A stretch of DNA of 64,000 nt, from contig JAQTYN010000010.1 in the NCBI GenBank assembly GCA_028688275.1, positions 1-64,000 of the forward strand, read 5' to 3'. Numbering within the stretch: position 1 is the stretch's first letter; every line of letters starts with the position of its first letter. The position numbers were made by a program, and so were the translations under genes. The notes below the pieces were generated by a model. It was not told where the DNA came from. It ran no database searches and saw nothing but the letters and a program-made list of their open reading frames with translations. The DNA is from Gallionella sp. GTDB lineage: Bacteria > Pseudomonadota > Gammaproteobacteria > Burkholderiales > Gallionellaceae. Positions 55,811-64,000 of the stretch are shown here, one piece after another.

Positions 55811-56968
55811 ATGCAAAATTTCGATTTCTATAACCCGACCCGTATCGTATTCGGAGAAAAAAGTATTGCCCGCCTTGATGATCTGGTACCGACCGACGCG
55901 CGTGTGCTTGTGCTGTATGGCGGCAACAGTGCCGAACGGTCAGGCACACTGGCGGAAGTGCGGGCGGCACTTGGTGCGCGCAAGCTGTGGGAATTTGGTG
56001 GCATCGAACCGAATCCCGCTTATGAAATCCTGATGCGCGCAGTCGAACTGGTTCGCACGGAAAAGCTGGACTTTCTGCTGGCGGTCGGCGGTGGTTCGGT
56101 AATTGACGGCACGAAGTTTGTCGCCGCTGCGGTGTCCTTTGCGGGCGACCCTTGGGCAATTCTGGAAACCTTTGGTAGCACTGTGACGGATGCACTGCCG
56201 TTCGGCACGGTACTGACCTTGCCTGCAACGGGTTCCGAGATGAATTGCGCCTCGGTTATTACCAAACAAGAAACATTGGCGAAGCTTCCCTTTATGACAC
56301 CTTTTGTCTATCCGAAATTTTCGATCCTTGATCCAGTTAAAACCTATACCCTGCCGCCGCACCAATTAGCCAATGGCGTGGTGGATGCGTTTACGCACGT
56401 TATCGAGCAATACCTAACTTATCCAACCGAAGGTCGAGTGCAAGATCGTTTTGCAGAAGGTCTGCTGCAAACCCTGATTGAAATCGGTTCGAAAGTGGTG
56501 AATGAACCCGCAGACTTCGACTCGCGTGCCAACCTGATGTGGTCGGCCACCATGGCGGTGAATGGACTGATTGCGGCTGGCGTACCTCAAGATTGGTCAA
56601 CACATATGCTGGGGCATGAACTCACCGCACTGTATGGCATTGATCACGCCCGCACGCTTGCGATTATTCTCCCCGCCATGCTCCATCTGCGCCGCGAAAA
56701 CAAACGAGCCAAGCTGTTGCAGTATGCCGAACGCGTCTGGCAAATCACCGAAGGTGACGAGGATGAACGGATTGATCAAGCCATCGAGAAAACACGCGCA
56801 TTCTTTGAAAGTCTCGGTCTCAAGACCCACCTGTCCGACTACAACATTTCAGCGGATGAAATCGACAGATTGATCCAACAGTTGCAAGCGCATGGCATGA
56901 CGCAATTGGGTGAGCATCAGGATGTCACGCTGGAAGTCAGTCGCAAGGTTCTTGAAGCGAGTCTTTAA
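55811..56968 (+). CDS. yqhD: Iron-dependent alcohol dehydrogenase (YqhD type)
   Basis: A 385-residue type III alcohol dehydrogenase. NADPH motif GGGSVIDGTKFVAAA; metal ligands in VVDAFTHVIEQYL, HMLGHELTALYGIDHA. It starts NFDFYNPTRIVFGEKSI as in YqhD, which reduces short and reactive aldehydes with NADPH. AAGGA before the ATG. Its place beside an RND pump and electrophile-type regulators fits a stress role, but this is inferred. Confidence 0.9.
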   Translation: MQNFDFYNPTRIVFGEKSIARLDDLVPTDARVLVLYGGNSAERSGTLAEVRAALGARKLWEFGGIEPNPAYEILMRAVELVRTEKLDFLLAVGGGSVIDGTKFVAAAVSFAGDPWAILETFGSTVTDALPFGTVLTLPATGSEMNCASVITKQETLAKLPFMTPFVYPKFSILDPVKTYTLPPHQLANGVVDAFTHVIEQYLTYPTEGRVQDRFAEGLLQTLIEIGSKVVNEPADFDSRANLMWSATMAVNGLIAAGVPQDWSTHMLGHELTALYGIDHARTLAIILPAMLHLRRENKRAKLLQYAERVWQITEGDEDERIDQAIEKTRAFFESLGLKTHLSDYNISADEIDRLIQQLQAHGMTQLGEHQDVTLEVSRKVLEASL

Positions 56969-57015
56969 ATCCTGTGAGAAAGAGAGGCTCTGACTTTACT
57001 CGCCTTTGAATCTGG

Positions 57016-57165
57016 GGAAACGGTGATTCAATCTTCCATTCGTGGTGAGCTGGTCGAACCATGAACGGAAGATTAAATAAAATCAATGTATTAAATCCAT
57101 TCATCCTTCGACCGTTCGACACGCTCACGGCTCAGGACGAACAGATTCAATCTGCGGCTCTCTAG
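57016..57165. repeat. Two-hairpin intergenic element, diverged copy
   Basis: CGGTGATTCAATCTTCCATT, GGTGAGCTGGTCGAACCATG with AACGGAAGATTAAAT, and CCTTCGACCGTTCGACACGC with GGACGAACAGATTCAATC. Orientation is opposite to the 28.1-kb copy. Confidence 0.82.
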
Positions 57166-58031
57166 TCCTCTTCCTTACCGTTTCCCACCACCCCCTTAGG
57201 CACTTTATAGCGGTTATAGCTCCACAAATACTGAGCAGGGGCACGGGCGATGACTTTTTCGAGAGCTTGGTTAATTTGTAGTGGCACGGGTTGGGTGAAG
57301 TCCAGCTCCAATGGCTCAATCCGCAACACATAACCTTGCCCTTTGGGTAAGCGTTCAGCACACGCCAGCACCACGGTTGCACCGCTATTTTGAGCTAAAC
57401 GCCCACTGAGGGTCATGGTATAAGCAGGTTTGCCGAAGAAATCCACCCATTCGCCTTCGCCTGAGCTGGGGACTTGGTCGGGCAAAATACCAATGGCTTC
57501 GCCGCGTTTGAGGGCTTTGAGGAGTACGCGAACGCCGCTGACATCGGCGGTGGCGAGTTTTGCCAAGCCGCGTTCGCGCCCGTTACGCATGATAGTTTCC
57601 AGCCAAGGTTGTTTGGGTGAACGATATAAGCACGTCAACGGCAAGCGTTGCCCGACATACAAGCCCACCACTTCAAAGCAGCCCCAGTGCGGGGTGAGCA
57701 GAATAATGCCTTTGCCGCGAGTTTGTGCAGCTTCCAGATGTTCCCACCCTTCACAGCGTTGCACGGTATCGCATACTTCGGCTTGCGTACGTTTCCAGAC
57801 CCAAGGCAATTCGATGCTACTTTTACCTGCTTCATTGACACTTTGCTTCAGCAGCGCGTCAAAATTTGCCTGAGCTAAACCACTTTGCCGCAGATTTTCA
57901 GCCGTGCGTTGGGCATAGGTCGGCGAGAGGGCAAAGGTCAATCGCCCCAGTAACGCGCCGATAGCATGCACTACCCTGAGGGGTAAGTTGGCGATGAGTG
58001 AAAAAATAGTGTTAAACAAGAAAGCTGTCAT
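57162..58031 (-). CDS. LpxL/HtrB family acyltransferase (HX4E type), next to metK
   Basis: A 289-residue paralog of the 45.7-kb gene. N-terminal hydrophobic segment, catalytic TPHWGCFEVVG (HX4E), LPDQVPSSGEGEWVDFFGKP and the end PAQYLWSYNRYKVP. In betaproteobacteria such a gene often sits beside metK, as here (divergent, 67-bp gap). It may add the other secondary acyl chain. Confidence 0.88.
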   Translation of the reverse strand: MTAFLFNTIFSLIANLPLRVVHAIGALLGRLTFALSPTYAQRTAENLRQSGLAQANFDALLKQSVNEAGKSSIELPWVWKRTQAEVCDTVQRCEGWEHLEAAQTRGKGIILLTPHWGCFEVVGLYVGQRLPLTCLYRSPKQPWLETIMRNGRERGLAKLATADVSGVRVLLKALKRGEAIGILPDQVPSSGEGEWVDFFGKPAYTMTLSGRLAQNSGATVVLACAERLPKGQGYVLRIEPLELDFTQPVPLQINQALEKVIARAPAQYLWSYNRYKVPKGVVGNGKEED

Positions 58032-58052
58032 TCGGTGAGAAGGCGAACTATT

Positions 58053-58061
58053 TGCTACAAT
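58053..58061 (+). promoter_or_regulatory. Extended -10 promoter before metK (TGCTACAAT)
   Basis: TGnTACAAT lies 38 bp before the metK ATG. A weak TTCGGT is found 19 bp upstream. No SAM riboswitch fold is apparent in the 67-bp leader. Confidence 0.45.
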
Positions 58062-58098
58062 GCGCGCCTTAAATTTTTTAGTTGATAGGATAAATGCT

Positions 58099-59262
58099 AT
58101 GAGCGACTTTTTGTTTACGTCTGAATCTGTATCTGAAGGGCATCCTGATAAAGTAGCCGATCAAGTATCTGATGCCATTCTGGATGCTATTCTAGCGCAA
58201 GACCCCTATGCGCGGGTAGCGGCGGAAACATTGACCAATACAGGGTTGGTCGTGCTGGCGGGTGAAATCACCACCACAGCCAATGTCGATTACATCCAAG
58301 TCGCTCGCAACACTATCAAACGCATCGGCTACGACAACACCGAATACGGCATTGATTACAAAGGTTGTGCTGTATTGGTCGCCTACGACAAGCAAAGTCC
58401 AGACATCGCTCAAGGCGTGGATCGTGCTTCCGATGACTTTTTAAATCAAGGTGCGGGCGATCAAGGCTTGATGTTCGGTTATGCCTGTGACGAAACCCCC
58501 ACTTTGATGCCACTGGCGATTTATCTGGCACATCAAGTGGTGCAACGCCAATCCCAATTGCGTCACGATGGTCGCTTGTCTTGGCTACGTCCTGATGCGA
58601 AATCTCAAGTAACGATTCGTTATGTCGATGGCAAGCCCTACTCTATTGATACTGTGGTGCTTTCTACCCAACACGCGCCTGAGATGACCTTGGAAGCCAT
58701 CCGCGAAGCCGCGATTGAAGAAATCATCAAGCCACTCTTGCCTGCGGAATTGATCAAAGGCAACATCAATTTCTTGGTGAATCCGACAGGACGTTTCGTC
58801 ATCGGCGGTCCACAAGGCGATTGCGGATTGACAGGTCGTAAAATTATTGTCGATACCTACGGCGGTGCAGCTCCACACGGTGGTGGCGCGTTTTCGGGTA
58901 AAGATCCTTCTAAAGTGGACCGTTCCGCTGCTTACGCAGGTCGTTATGTGGCGAAAAATATCGTTGCCGCAGGCTTGGCAAGCAAATGTTTGGTGCAAGT
59001 TTCCTATGCGATTGGCGTGGCAAAACCCACCAGCGTGATGGTAGACACGTATGGCACAGGCAAAATTTCCGATGAAAAATTGACCGAATTGGTGTTGCGT
59101 CATTTCGATTTGCGTCCAAAGGGCATCGTGCAAATGTTGGATTTGTTGCGCCCGATCTACGAAAAGACAGCTGCTTATGGTCACTTTGGACGTGAAGAAC
59201 CAGGTTTTACTTGGGAAAATACCGACAAAGCCGCTGCGTTGCGCGCTGACGCAGGACTGTAA
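58099..59262 (+). CDS. metK: S-adenosylmethionine synthetase
   Basis: 387 residues from the ATG at 58099 (AGGA upstream); the track start at 58060 is not used. It makes SAM from methionine and ATP. Motifs: [20 protein letters not shown] cut into two motifs, [12 protein letters not shown], and the P-loop-like [19 protein letters not shown]. Full length. hemA begins 6 nt after its stop. Confidence 0.97.
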   Translation: MSDFLFTSESVSEGHPDKVADQVSDAILDAILAQDPYARVAAETLTNTGLVVLAGEITTTANVDYIQVARNTIKRIGYDNTEYGIDYKGCAVLVAYDKQSPDIAQGVDRASDDFLNQGAGDQGLMFGYACDETPTLMPLAIYLAHQVVQRQSQLRHDGRLSWLRPDAKSQVTIRYVDGKPYSIDTVVLSTQHAPEMTLEAIREAAIEEIIKPLLPAELIKGNINFLVNPTGRFVIGGPQGDCGLTGRKIIVDTYGGAAPHGGGAFSGKDPSKVDRSAAYAGRYVAKNIVAAGLASKCLVQVSYAIGVAKPTSVMVDTYGTGKISDEKLTELVLRHFDLRPKGIVQMLDLLRPIYEKTAAYGHFGREEPGFTWENTDKAAALRADAGL

Positions 59263-59268
59263 TTCGCT

Positions 59269-60522
59269 ATGCAGCTCTATGCTTTTGGTCTAAATCATCA
59301 AACCGCACCGCTTGCGGTGCGTGAACAGGTCGCGTTTCGCCCAGAAAATACGGAGAATGCCTTGCGCGATTTGGTGGATAACGGCGCAGCAAAAGAAGCT
59401 GCGATTTTATCCACCTGCAATCGCATGGAGCTGTATTGCAATGCTGCACATCCCAACCATGCGATTGACTGGTTGGCGCAATATCATCATCTCTCCCGTC
59501 AAGAACTCGAACCCTATCTTTACACCTTGCCGCGAGAACAAGCGATTAAGCATTCGTTCCGCGTGGCCAGTGGCTTGGATTCGATGGTGTTGGGCGAGCC
59601 CCAAATTTTAGGACAAATGAAACAAGCAGTGCGCATGGCGGAAGAGGCTGGCACACTGGGTTTTCTATTGCACAAACTGTTCCAACGCACATTTTCGGTT
59701 GCCAAAGATGTGCGGACGCAAACTGAAATTGGCGCGAATTTGGTGTCAATGGCTGCCGCTGCGGTTAAGTTGGCGGAACGAATTTTCCCCAGCATCGCTG
59801 AACAAAATGTGTTGTTTATTGGCGCGGGCGAAATGATCGAGTTGAATGCGGTGCATTTTGCCGCCCGCAATCCTAAGCGCATCACCGTGGCAAACCGCAC
59901 CTTGGAGCGTGCCCAAACGCTGGCGCGGCGCGTTGATGGTCATGCCATCACCTTGGCCGAGTTGCCCGAACATTTGGCGCAGCATGACATTATTGTCACG
60001 TGCACTGGCAGTCCACTGCCAATCTTAGGTAAAGGTATGGTCGAGCGTGCCCTCAAAGCGCGTAAACATCGTCCGTTGTTTATTGTTGATTTAGCCGTGC
60101 CGCGTGATGTGGAAGCGGAAGTCTCGCAATTAAGCGATGTCTTTTTGTATAGCGTCGATGACATTGCCGAAGTGGTTAAAGAAGGCTTGGGCGCACGTCA
60201 AAATGCGGTCAAAGAAGCCGAGGTGATTATCAATTCAGGCGTGTCAGATTTTGTACACTGGATGCACTCGCGGGAAGTTGTCCCAACGATTCGTGCTTTG
60301 CGCGATCACGCAGATCGCAATCGCCGCCACGAATTGGAAAAAGCTCTGCGTCTATTGGCAAAAGGCGAGCATCCCGAAAAAGTATTGGAAAGCATGAGCA
60401 GCGCGCTGACCAATAAATTTTTGCACGCCCCTACCCACGCGCTGAACCAAGTGCAAATGGAAGAGCGCACTAACTTCTTAGAGGTGGTGCATCGGCTGTA
60501 TCACCTGCATCCTGACGAATAG
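59269..60522 (+). CDS. hemA: Glutamyl-tRNA reductase
   Basis: A 417-residue enzyme making glutamate-1-semialdehyde, the first step of C5 haem synthesis. Catalytic Cys50 in [30 protein letters not shown] site [12 protein letters not shown]. No strong ribosome site, so translation probably depends on metK. A palindromic C-rich repeat separates it from prfA. Confidence 0.97.
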   Translation: MQLYAFGLNHQTAPLAVREQVAFRPENTENALRDLVDNGAAKEAAILSTCNRMELYCNAAHPNHAIDWLAQYHHLSRQELEPYLYTLPREQAIKHSFRVASGLDSMVLGEPQILGQMKQAVRMAEEAGTLGFLLHKLFQRTFSVAKDVRTQTEIGANLVSMAAAAVKLAERIFPSIAEQNVLFIGAGEMIELNAVHFAARNPKRITVANRTLERAQTLARRVDGHAITLAELPEHLAQHDIIVTCTGSPLPILGKGMVERALKARKHRPLFIVDLAVPRDVEAEVSQLSDVFLYSVDDIAEVVKEGLGARQNAVKEAEVIINSGVSDFVHWMHSREVVPTIRALRDHADRNRRHELEKALRLLAKGEHPEKVLESMSSALTNKFLHAPTHALNQVQMEERTNFLEVVHRLYHLHPDE

Positions 60523-60529
60523 CAACTTC

Positions 60530-60640
60530 ATTCCCTCCCCTTAGCAGGGGGAGGGTTAGGGTGGGGGTTGAAATCTTCGCACGGATGTAAACTGTCAACC
60601 CCCATCCCACCCTTCCCCCTGCTAGGGGGAAGGAGTCTCC
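60530..60640. repeat. Long inverted C-rich repeat between hemA and prfA
   Basis: CCCTCCCCTTAGCAGGGGGA with GGGTTAGGGTGGGGGTTG faces CAACCCCCATCCCACCCTTC with CCCCTGCTAGGGGGAAGG. Two ~40-bp inverted arms around a 25-bp loop could form a long hairpin in the RNA. It is related in style to the CCCTCTCCC family. Confidence 0.85.
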
Positions 60641-60681
60641 TCCCTAATTAAAATTGTCTAACCAACTGAATAACCAAAAGA

Positions 60682-61770
60682 ATGAACCCTAGCATCGCCC
60701 ATAAATTAGCCCAGTTGAGTGACCGTTTGATCGAAGTCGATCAACTCCTGAGCACTGAAGAAGCCACCAAAAATATGGAGACGTTCCGCAAGTTAAGTCG
60801 CGAACGTGCCGAATTAGATCCCGTGGTCACGCTATATCACACCTACCAAGCTTGCCTTGCTGATTTGGCGACTGCGCAAGAAATGGCGGAAGACCCTGAG
60901 ATGCGTGAATTCGCGGATGCAGAAATCCAAGACTGCAACGAGCGTTTGGCGGAATTAGATAAAGACTTGCAAGTGCAATTGCTGCCGAAAGACCCCAATG
61001 ACGAACGTGGCGTATTTTTAGAAATTCGCGCAGGCACGGGTGGGGACGAAGCTGCATTATTTTCAGGCGATTTATTCCGCATGTACTCACGCTTTGCCGA
61101 ACGTCGCCGCTGGCAAGTGGAAGTCATTTCCGAAAGCCCTGGCGAAATGGGCGGTTATAAAGAAATCATCGCTAAAATTTCAGGACAGGGTGCGTATTCG
61201 GTGTTGAAATTTGAATCTGGCGCGCATCGCGTACAACGTGTTCCCGCCACTGAAACCCAAGGTCGGGTGCATACTTCCGCCTGTACCGTGGCAATCATGC
61301 CTGAAGTCGATGAAGTCAGCGAGGTGGTGCTCAATTCTGCCGATTTGCGCATCGACACCTTCCGCGCATCAGGGGCGGGTGGGCAGCACATCAACAAAAC
61401 CGACTCAGCGGTGCGCATCACCCACTTGCCCACAGGCGTGGTGGTGGAGTGCCAAGACGGACGGTCGCAACATCAAAACAAAGCCCAAGCCATGCGCGTA
61501 TTGGCGGCGCGCATCATGGATGCCAAAGTGCGTGAGCAACAATCCAGCATCGCCGCCACGCGTAAAAGCCTAGTCGGCAGCGGCGATCGTTCCGAACGCA
61601 TCCGCACTTACAACTATCCACAAGGTCGGGTCACCGACCACCGCATCAACCTGACACTGTACAAAATGGATGCCATGATGGACGGCGACATTGGAGAAAT
61701 GACCAGCGCGCTGATGGCGGAACACCAAGCTGAACAATTGGCGGCGATGTCTGAAGATGTGATGTTTTAA
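60682..61770 (+). CDS. prfA: Peptide chain release factor 1
   Basis: A 362-residue factor that ends translation at UAA and UAG. Anticodon-like tripeptide PAT in [10 protein letters not shown] and the GGQ loop [15 protein letters not shown] near residue 230 are present. hemA-prfA is a common bacterial pair; hemK/prmC, often next, is absent here. The ribosome site is weak (AAAAGA). Confidence 0.97.
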   Translation: MNPSIAHKLAQLSDRLIEVDQLLSTEEATKNMETFRKLSRERAELDPVVTLYHTYQACLADLATAQEMAEDPEMREFADAEIQDCNERLAELDKDLQVQLLPKDPNDERGVFLEIRAGTGGDEAALFSGDLFRMYSRFAERRRWQVEVISESPGEMGGYKEIIAKISGQGAYSVLKFESGAHRVQRVPATETQGRVHTSACTVAIMPEVDEVSEVVLNSADLRIDTFRASGAGGQHINKTDSAVRITHLPTGVVVECQDGRSQHQNKAQAMRVLAARIMDAKVREQQSSIAATRKSLVGSGDRSERIRTYNYPQGRVTDHRINLTLYKMDAMMDGDIGEMTSALMAEHQAEQLAAMSEDVMF

Positions 61771-61803
61771 CGAATGAGTATCTGATTATCATTTATCGTG
61801 AAC

Positions 61804-61936
61804 AAGTCGTTAGTTGTTAGCTTTTAGTTAGTAGCGACATAGCCGCAGCGCATACACAATTATTTGCTATATATTCATGTTGTTATACTTGTGTTTTTAT
61901 TTGGCCAACTAGCGACGAACGACCAACAACTCAATA
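61804..61936. repeat. CTAGTCG-type dispersed repeat, paired arms
   Basis: AAGTCGTTAGTTGTTAGCTT with TTAGTTAGTAGC faces CCAACTAGCGACGAACGACC and AACAACTCAATACC, with an AT-rich middle. Same family as at 18.4 and 45.6 kb. Confidence 0.7.
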
Positions 61937-61961
61937 CCCGATTACTTGTACACAACACCTT

Positions 61962-62717
61962 ATGTCTTGGTTTTTCACTAATCTCATCGCAGCGGCATTG
62001 CTGCCACCGTTAAATTTGCTGTTGTTGCTGATCGTCGGATTGGTCGTATTAAAACGCCGACCCAAACTGGGACGCGGATTATTAGTGAGTGGCATCGCCT
62101 TACTTTGGCTCAGTACCACGCCTTATTTCGCCGATGGCGCGATGCACTGGCTTGAAAAAGACTTGAAACCCGTAGGCAATGTTCCCGCTGATGCGATTGT
62201 GATACTGGGTTGCGGTAGCTATATGCAAGCCCCCGAATATGGTGGTCAGGACACCGTCAGCGACAACACCTTGCTGCGTGTTCGATACGGCGCGATGTTA
62301 CATCGTCAAACAGGCAAACCGATTTTGGTGACGGGCGGTGCGCCACTGGGCAATGCGGGGTCAGAAGGCCAGCAAATGAAAGCGGTGTTGGAACACGAAT
62401 TTCAAGTTCCTGTGCGCTGGACCGAAGACCTTTCCAACAATACTTTAGAAAATGCCCAGTTTTCTGCCAAAATACTACAAGCCGCAGGCATCAAACGCGT
62501 CTACCTCGTTTCTCACGCATGGCATTTACCCCGCGCCATCATGGTATTTCGTCAGGCGGGTTTTGAAGTCATCCCTGCCCCCACTGCATACACAACCCGC
62601 TACGAAACCAACTTGCTCACGTTCTTACCCAATACGGACGCGCTAAACAAAAGCAAGATATTTACCCATGAAATCATTGGGTTAATTTGGTATCGTCTAA
62701 AGGCTTGGGCTACCTAA
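61962..62717 (+). CDS. YdcF/ElyC-like DUF218 membrane protein
   Basis: 251 residues. Two N-terminal hydrophobic helices (LIAAALLPPLNLLLLLIVGL, GLLVSGIALLWLSTTPYF), then a DUF218 domain: DAIVILGCGSYM, ILVTGGAPLGN, NNTLENAQFSAK and VSHAWHLPRAIMVFRQAG. ElyC-like proteins affect envelope and lipid-carrier metabolism; the activity is uncertain. No ribosome site is seen before ATG 61962. Confidence 0.85.
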   Translation: MSWFFTNLIAAALLPPLNLLLLLIVGLVVLKRRPKLGRGLLVSGIALLWLSTTPYFADGAMHWLEKDLKPVGNVPADAIVILGCGSYMQAPEYGGQDTVSDNTLLRVRYGAMLHRQTGKPILVTGGAPLGNAGSEGQQMKAVLEHEFQVPVRWTEDLSNNTLENAQFSAKILQAAGIKRVYLVSHAWHLPRAIMVFRQAGFEVIPAPTAYTTRYETNLLTFLPNTDALNKSKIFTHEIIGLIWYRLKAWAT

Positions 62718-62737
62718 ACCCGTTATATCCCACCGCT

Positions 62738-63841
62738 TCACCCACCATGCACCAATTCCCAATAGGAAGACGTTTGCATTTCAACCAATCGGCTGGCAGT
62801 GCGCCTAAACTCACCCGACATCTCGCTGTAGAGCTGATCGGGATTGCACGCAGCGGTGGCGATAAGTTTGACATGACGATCATAAAACACATCTACCATC
62901 CACGTGAAACGACGCGCTTCGGCGGCGTGTTCGGCAGTCATTTGAGGAATATGCGACAGGAAGACAATGGAGAATTGCTGAGCAATGGCGAGATAATCAT
63001 TTTGCCCATGGGCGCGACCACATAGCTCATGGAAATCAAACCACGCGACCTGTTCAGTTTGCTTAATCACAGGAATAGTGCGATCCAATACCGTGCCAGA
63101 CTGCGTGGGCGCATCATGGGTCAGCTCAGCAAATAAGGCATCCATACGCTGCGCACTGGCTGCATCGTCGGGCACCATAAACAGCGGCGCGTGCAACCCG
63201 CCGCGCAGCCGATAATCATTGCCATTATCGACATTCAGCACCGTGAGTTCGCGGCTCAATAAATCTATCGTGGGCAAAAAATGTTGCCGCTGCAAGCCAT
63301 TGGGATACAGTCCATCGGGCGGGTAATTAGAGGTCGTCATCAACACCACGCCTTGTTCAAACAACGCCGCAATCAACCGTCCAAGAATCATCGCGTCGGC
63401 AATGTTATCGACATGCAGCTCGTCCAAACACAGCAAGCGCGTGGCGTGGGCAATCTTTTTAGCCAGAGCCAACAACGGATCTTTCTCGTGCGAAAGGTGC
63501 TGCATTTCGTGATGCACTTCCGCCATAAAGTGATGAAAATGCACCCGCCGCTTACGCCGATACGGCACACAGGCATAAAACGCATCCATCAAAAAAGTCT
63601 TGCCCCGCCCTACCCCGCCCCAAATATACATGCCTTGCGGCACGTCGGGACTCAACAAGCTGCGCCCCAAAAAGTGATTGCGTTTGGATTTAAACACCAC
63701 CAATTCAGACCACAGCGCGTCTAACTCTTCAATGGCGGCAGCTTGTGCGGCATCAAAAACAAAATCGTCGCGCTGACTCATGGCGTGATACCACGTTTTG
63801 GGGCGCAACTCGCCCATATCGGCAGGGAAAGCGTGAGACAT
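62738..63841 (-). CDS. zapE: Cell division protein ZapE (AFG1-like ATPase)
   Basis: About 367 residues from the ATG at 63841 (MSHAFPADMGELRP); the track start at 63973 adds a long hydrophobic lead that is not conserved. Walker A GGVGRGKTFLMDAF, Walker B LLCLDELHVDN, and the AFG1 segments LMTTSNYPPDGLYPNGLQR split in two motifs, and WFDFHELCG. ZapE acts at the Z-ring late in division under stress. It is convergent with the YdcF-like gene. Confidence 0.9.
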   Translation of the reverse strand: MSHAFPADMGELRPKTWYHAMSQRDDFVFDAAQAAAIEELDALWSELVVFKSKRNHFLGRSLLSPDVPQGMYIWGGVGRGKTFLMDAFYACVPYRRKRRVHFHHFMAEVHHEMQHLSHEKDPLLALAKKIAHATRLLCLDELHVDNIADAMILGRLIAALFEQGVVLMTTSNYPPDGLYPNGLQRQHFLPTIDLLSRELTVLNVDNGNDYRLRGGLHAPLFMVPDDAASAQRMDALFAELTHDAPTQSGTVLDRTIPVIKQTEQVAWFDFHELCGRAHGQNDYLAIAQQFSIVFLSHIPQMTAEHAAEARRFTWMVDVFYDRHVKLIATAACNPDQLYSEMSGEFRRTASRLVEMQTSSYWELVHGG

Positions 63842-63971
63842 CATCAGTAAGCAACACCCGAAAGCAATGCCGCGCATAGTGCAAGCAGATGCGACTGGGG
63901 TCAATGCGATTTTCAATGAAGCACACGCAAAGCCCACTATAATCACGCCTTTCCCAGCCCCCTTGACCAAC

Positions 63972-64000
63972 ATGATCCGTTTATTGCCTGATTTGCTGAT
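63972..64000 (+). CDS. mutL: Start of a probable mutL (partial, cut by window end)
   Basis: Nine codons, MIRLLPDLL, at the window edge match the usual MutL opening (IRLLPD.LI.QIAAGE). The fragment is too short to be certain. Confidence 0.35.

Noticed and set aside
58032-58098. SAM riboswitch before metK
   Set aside because: The leader is only 67 bp to the divergent gene and shows no paired-stem pattern of the SAM classes; an ordinary extended -10 promoter is seen instead.

Overview
The window looks like one chromosomal segment of a Gram-negative proteobacterium, most probably a betaproteobacterium. The evidence is the gene order ndk-rlmN-pilF-rodZ-ispG, a lipid A acyltransferase divergent from metK-hemA-prfA, a type II secretion operon that includes gspN, and lipoprotein and outer-membrane genes. 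Moderate GC and a fused sulfane-sulfur protein would fit a Nitrosomonadales/Gallionellaceae-like or other sulfur-handling lineage, but this is inference. No rRNA, tRNA or CRISPR array was seen.

Layout. 0-5 kb: a 50-bp direct repeat, a DUF559 protein, an MgtC/DUF4010 membrane protein, a ZIP metal transporter, rimO and a lipoprotein. 5-9.4 kb (minus): ndk-rlmN-pilF-rodZ-ispG. 9.5-12 kb (minus): an 833-residue CoA-disulfide-reductase/rhodanese/TusA/DsrE fusion. 12.6-15.2 kb: a radical SAM protein and a nucleoside-sugar-type epimerase/reductase, standing alone in AT-richer DNA. 15.2-16 kb: debris that includes a trpB 3' fragment. 16.0-19.8 kb (minus): seven consecutive genes carrying eight copies of one ~130-residue domain (array A). 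20.1-26.0 kb (minus): gspG-H-I-J-K-L-M-N plus one unassigned membrane-anchored protein. 26.3-28.1 kb: icd and rluE. 28.4-31.4 kb (plus): five tandem copies of a 183-186-residue gene at a ~625-bp period, two of them followed by near-identical intrinsic terminators (array B). 31.5-36.3 kb (minus): ppsA, ppsR, a TlpA-like thioredoxin and a YqhA/UPF0114 protein. 36.5-44.2 kb (minus): type I restriction-modification hsdR-hsdM-hsdS, preceded by a HipA-like kinase/DUF3037 pair. 44.3-46.5 kb: ychF and lpxL. 46.7-57 kb: an accessory stretch with HxlR-SDR, decayed SDR/hydrolase pseudogenes, a TetR-controlled RND efflux operon and a YqhD-type alcohol dehydrogenase. 57-64 kb: lpxL-like, metK-hemA-prfA, a YdcF-like protein, zapE, and the first codons of a probable mutL.

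Three families of dispersed intergenic repeats break up the gene order. The first is a ~130-150-bp two-hairpin element bounded by GATTAAATC-type ends (eight full copies and two half copies). The second is a CCCTCTCCC-rich palindromic element. The third is a CTAGTCGTTAGTCGCTAG-type element. Copies sit inside array A, between ppsR and ppsA, and a short palindrome of similar type seems to lie in frame inside hsdS.

The least explained parts are the two unrelated tandem paralog arrays (A and B) and the radical SAM/epimerase pair. I can describe them but cannot assign a function. Array A weakly resembles SpoIIAA/STAS-like folds. Array B weakly resembles the C-terminal part of V4R/heme-NO-binding-like small-molecule sensors. 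Both resemblances come from pattern recognition only and need profile or structure searches.
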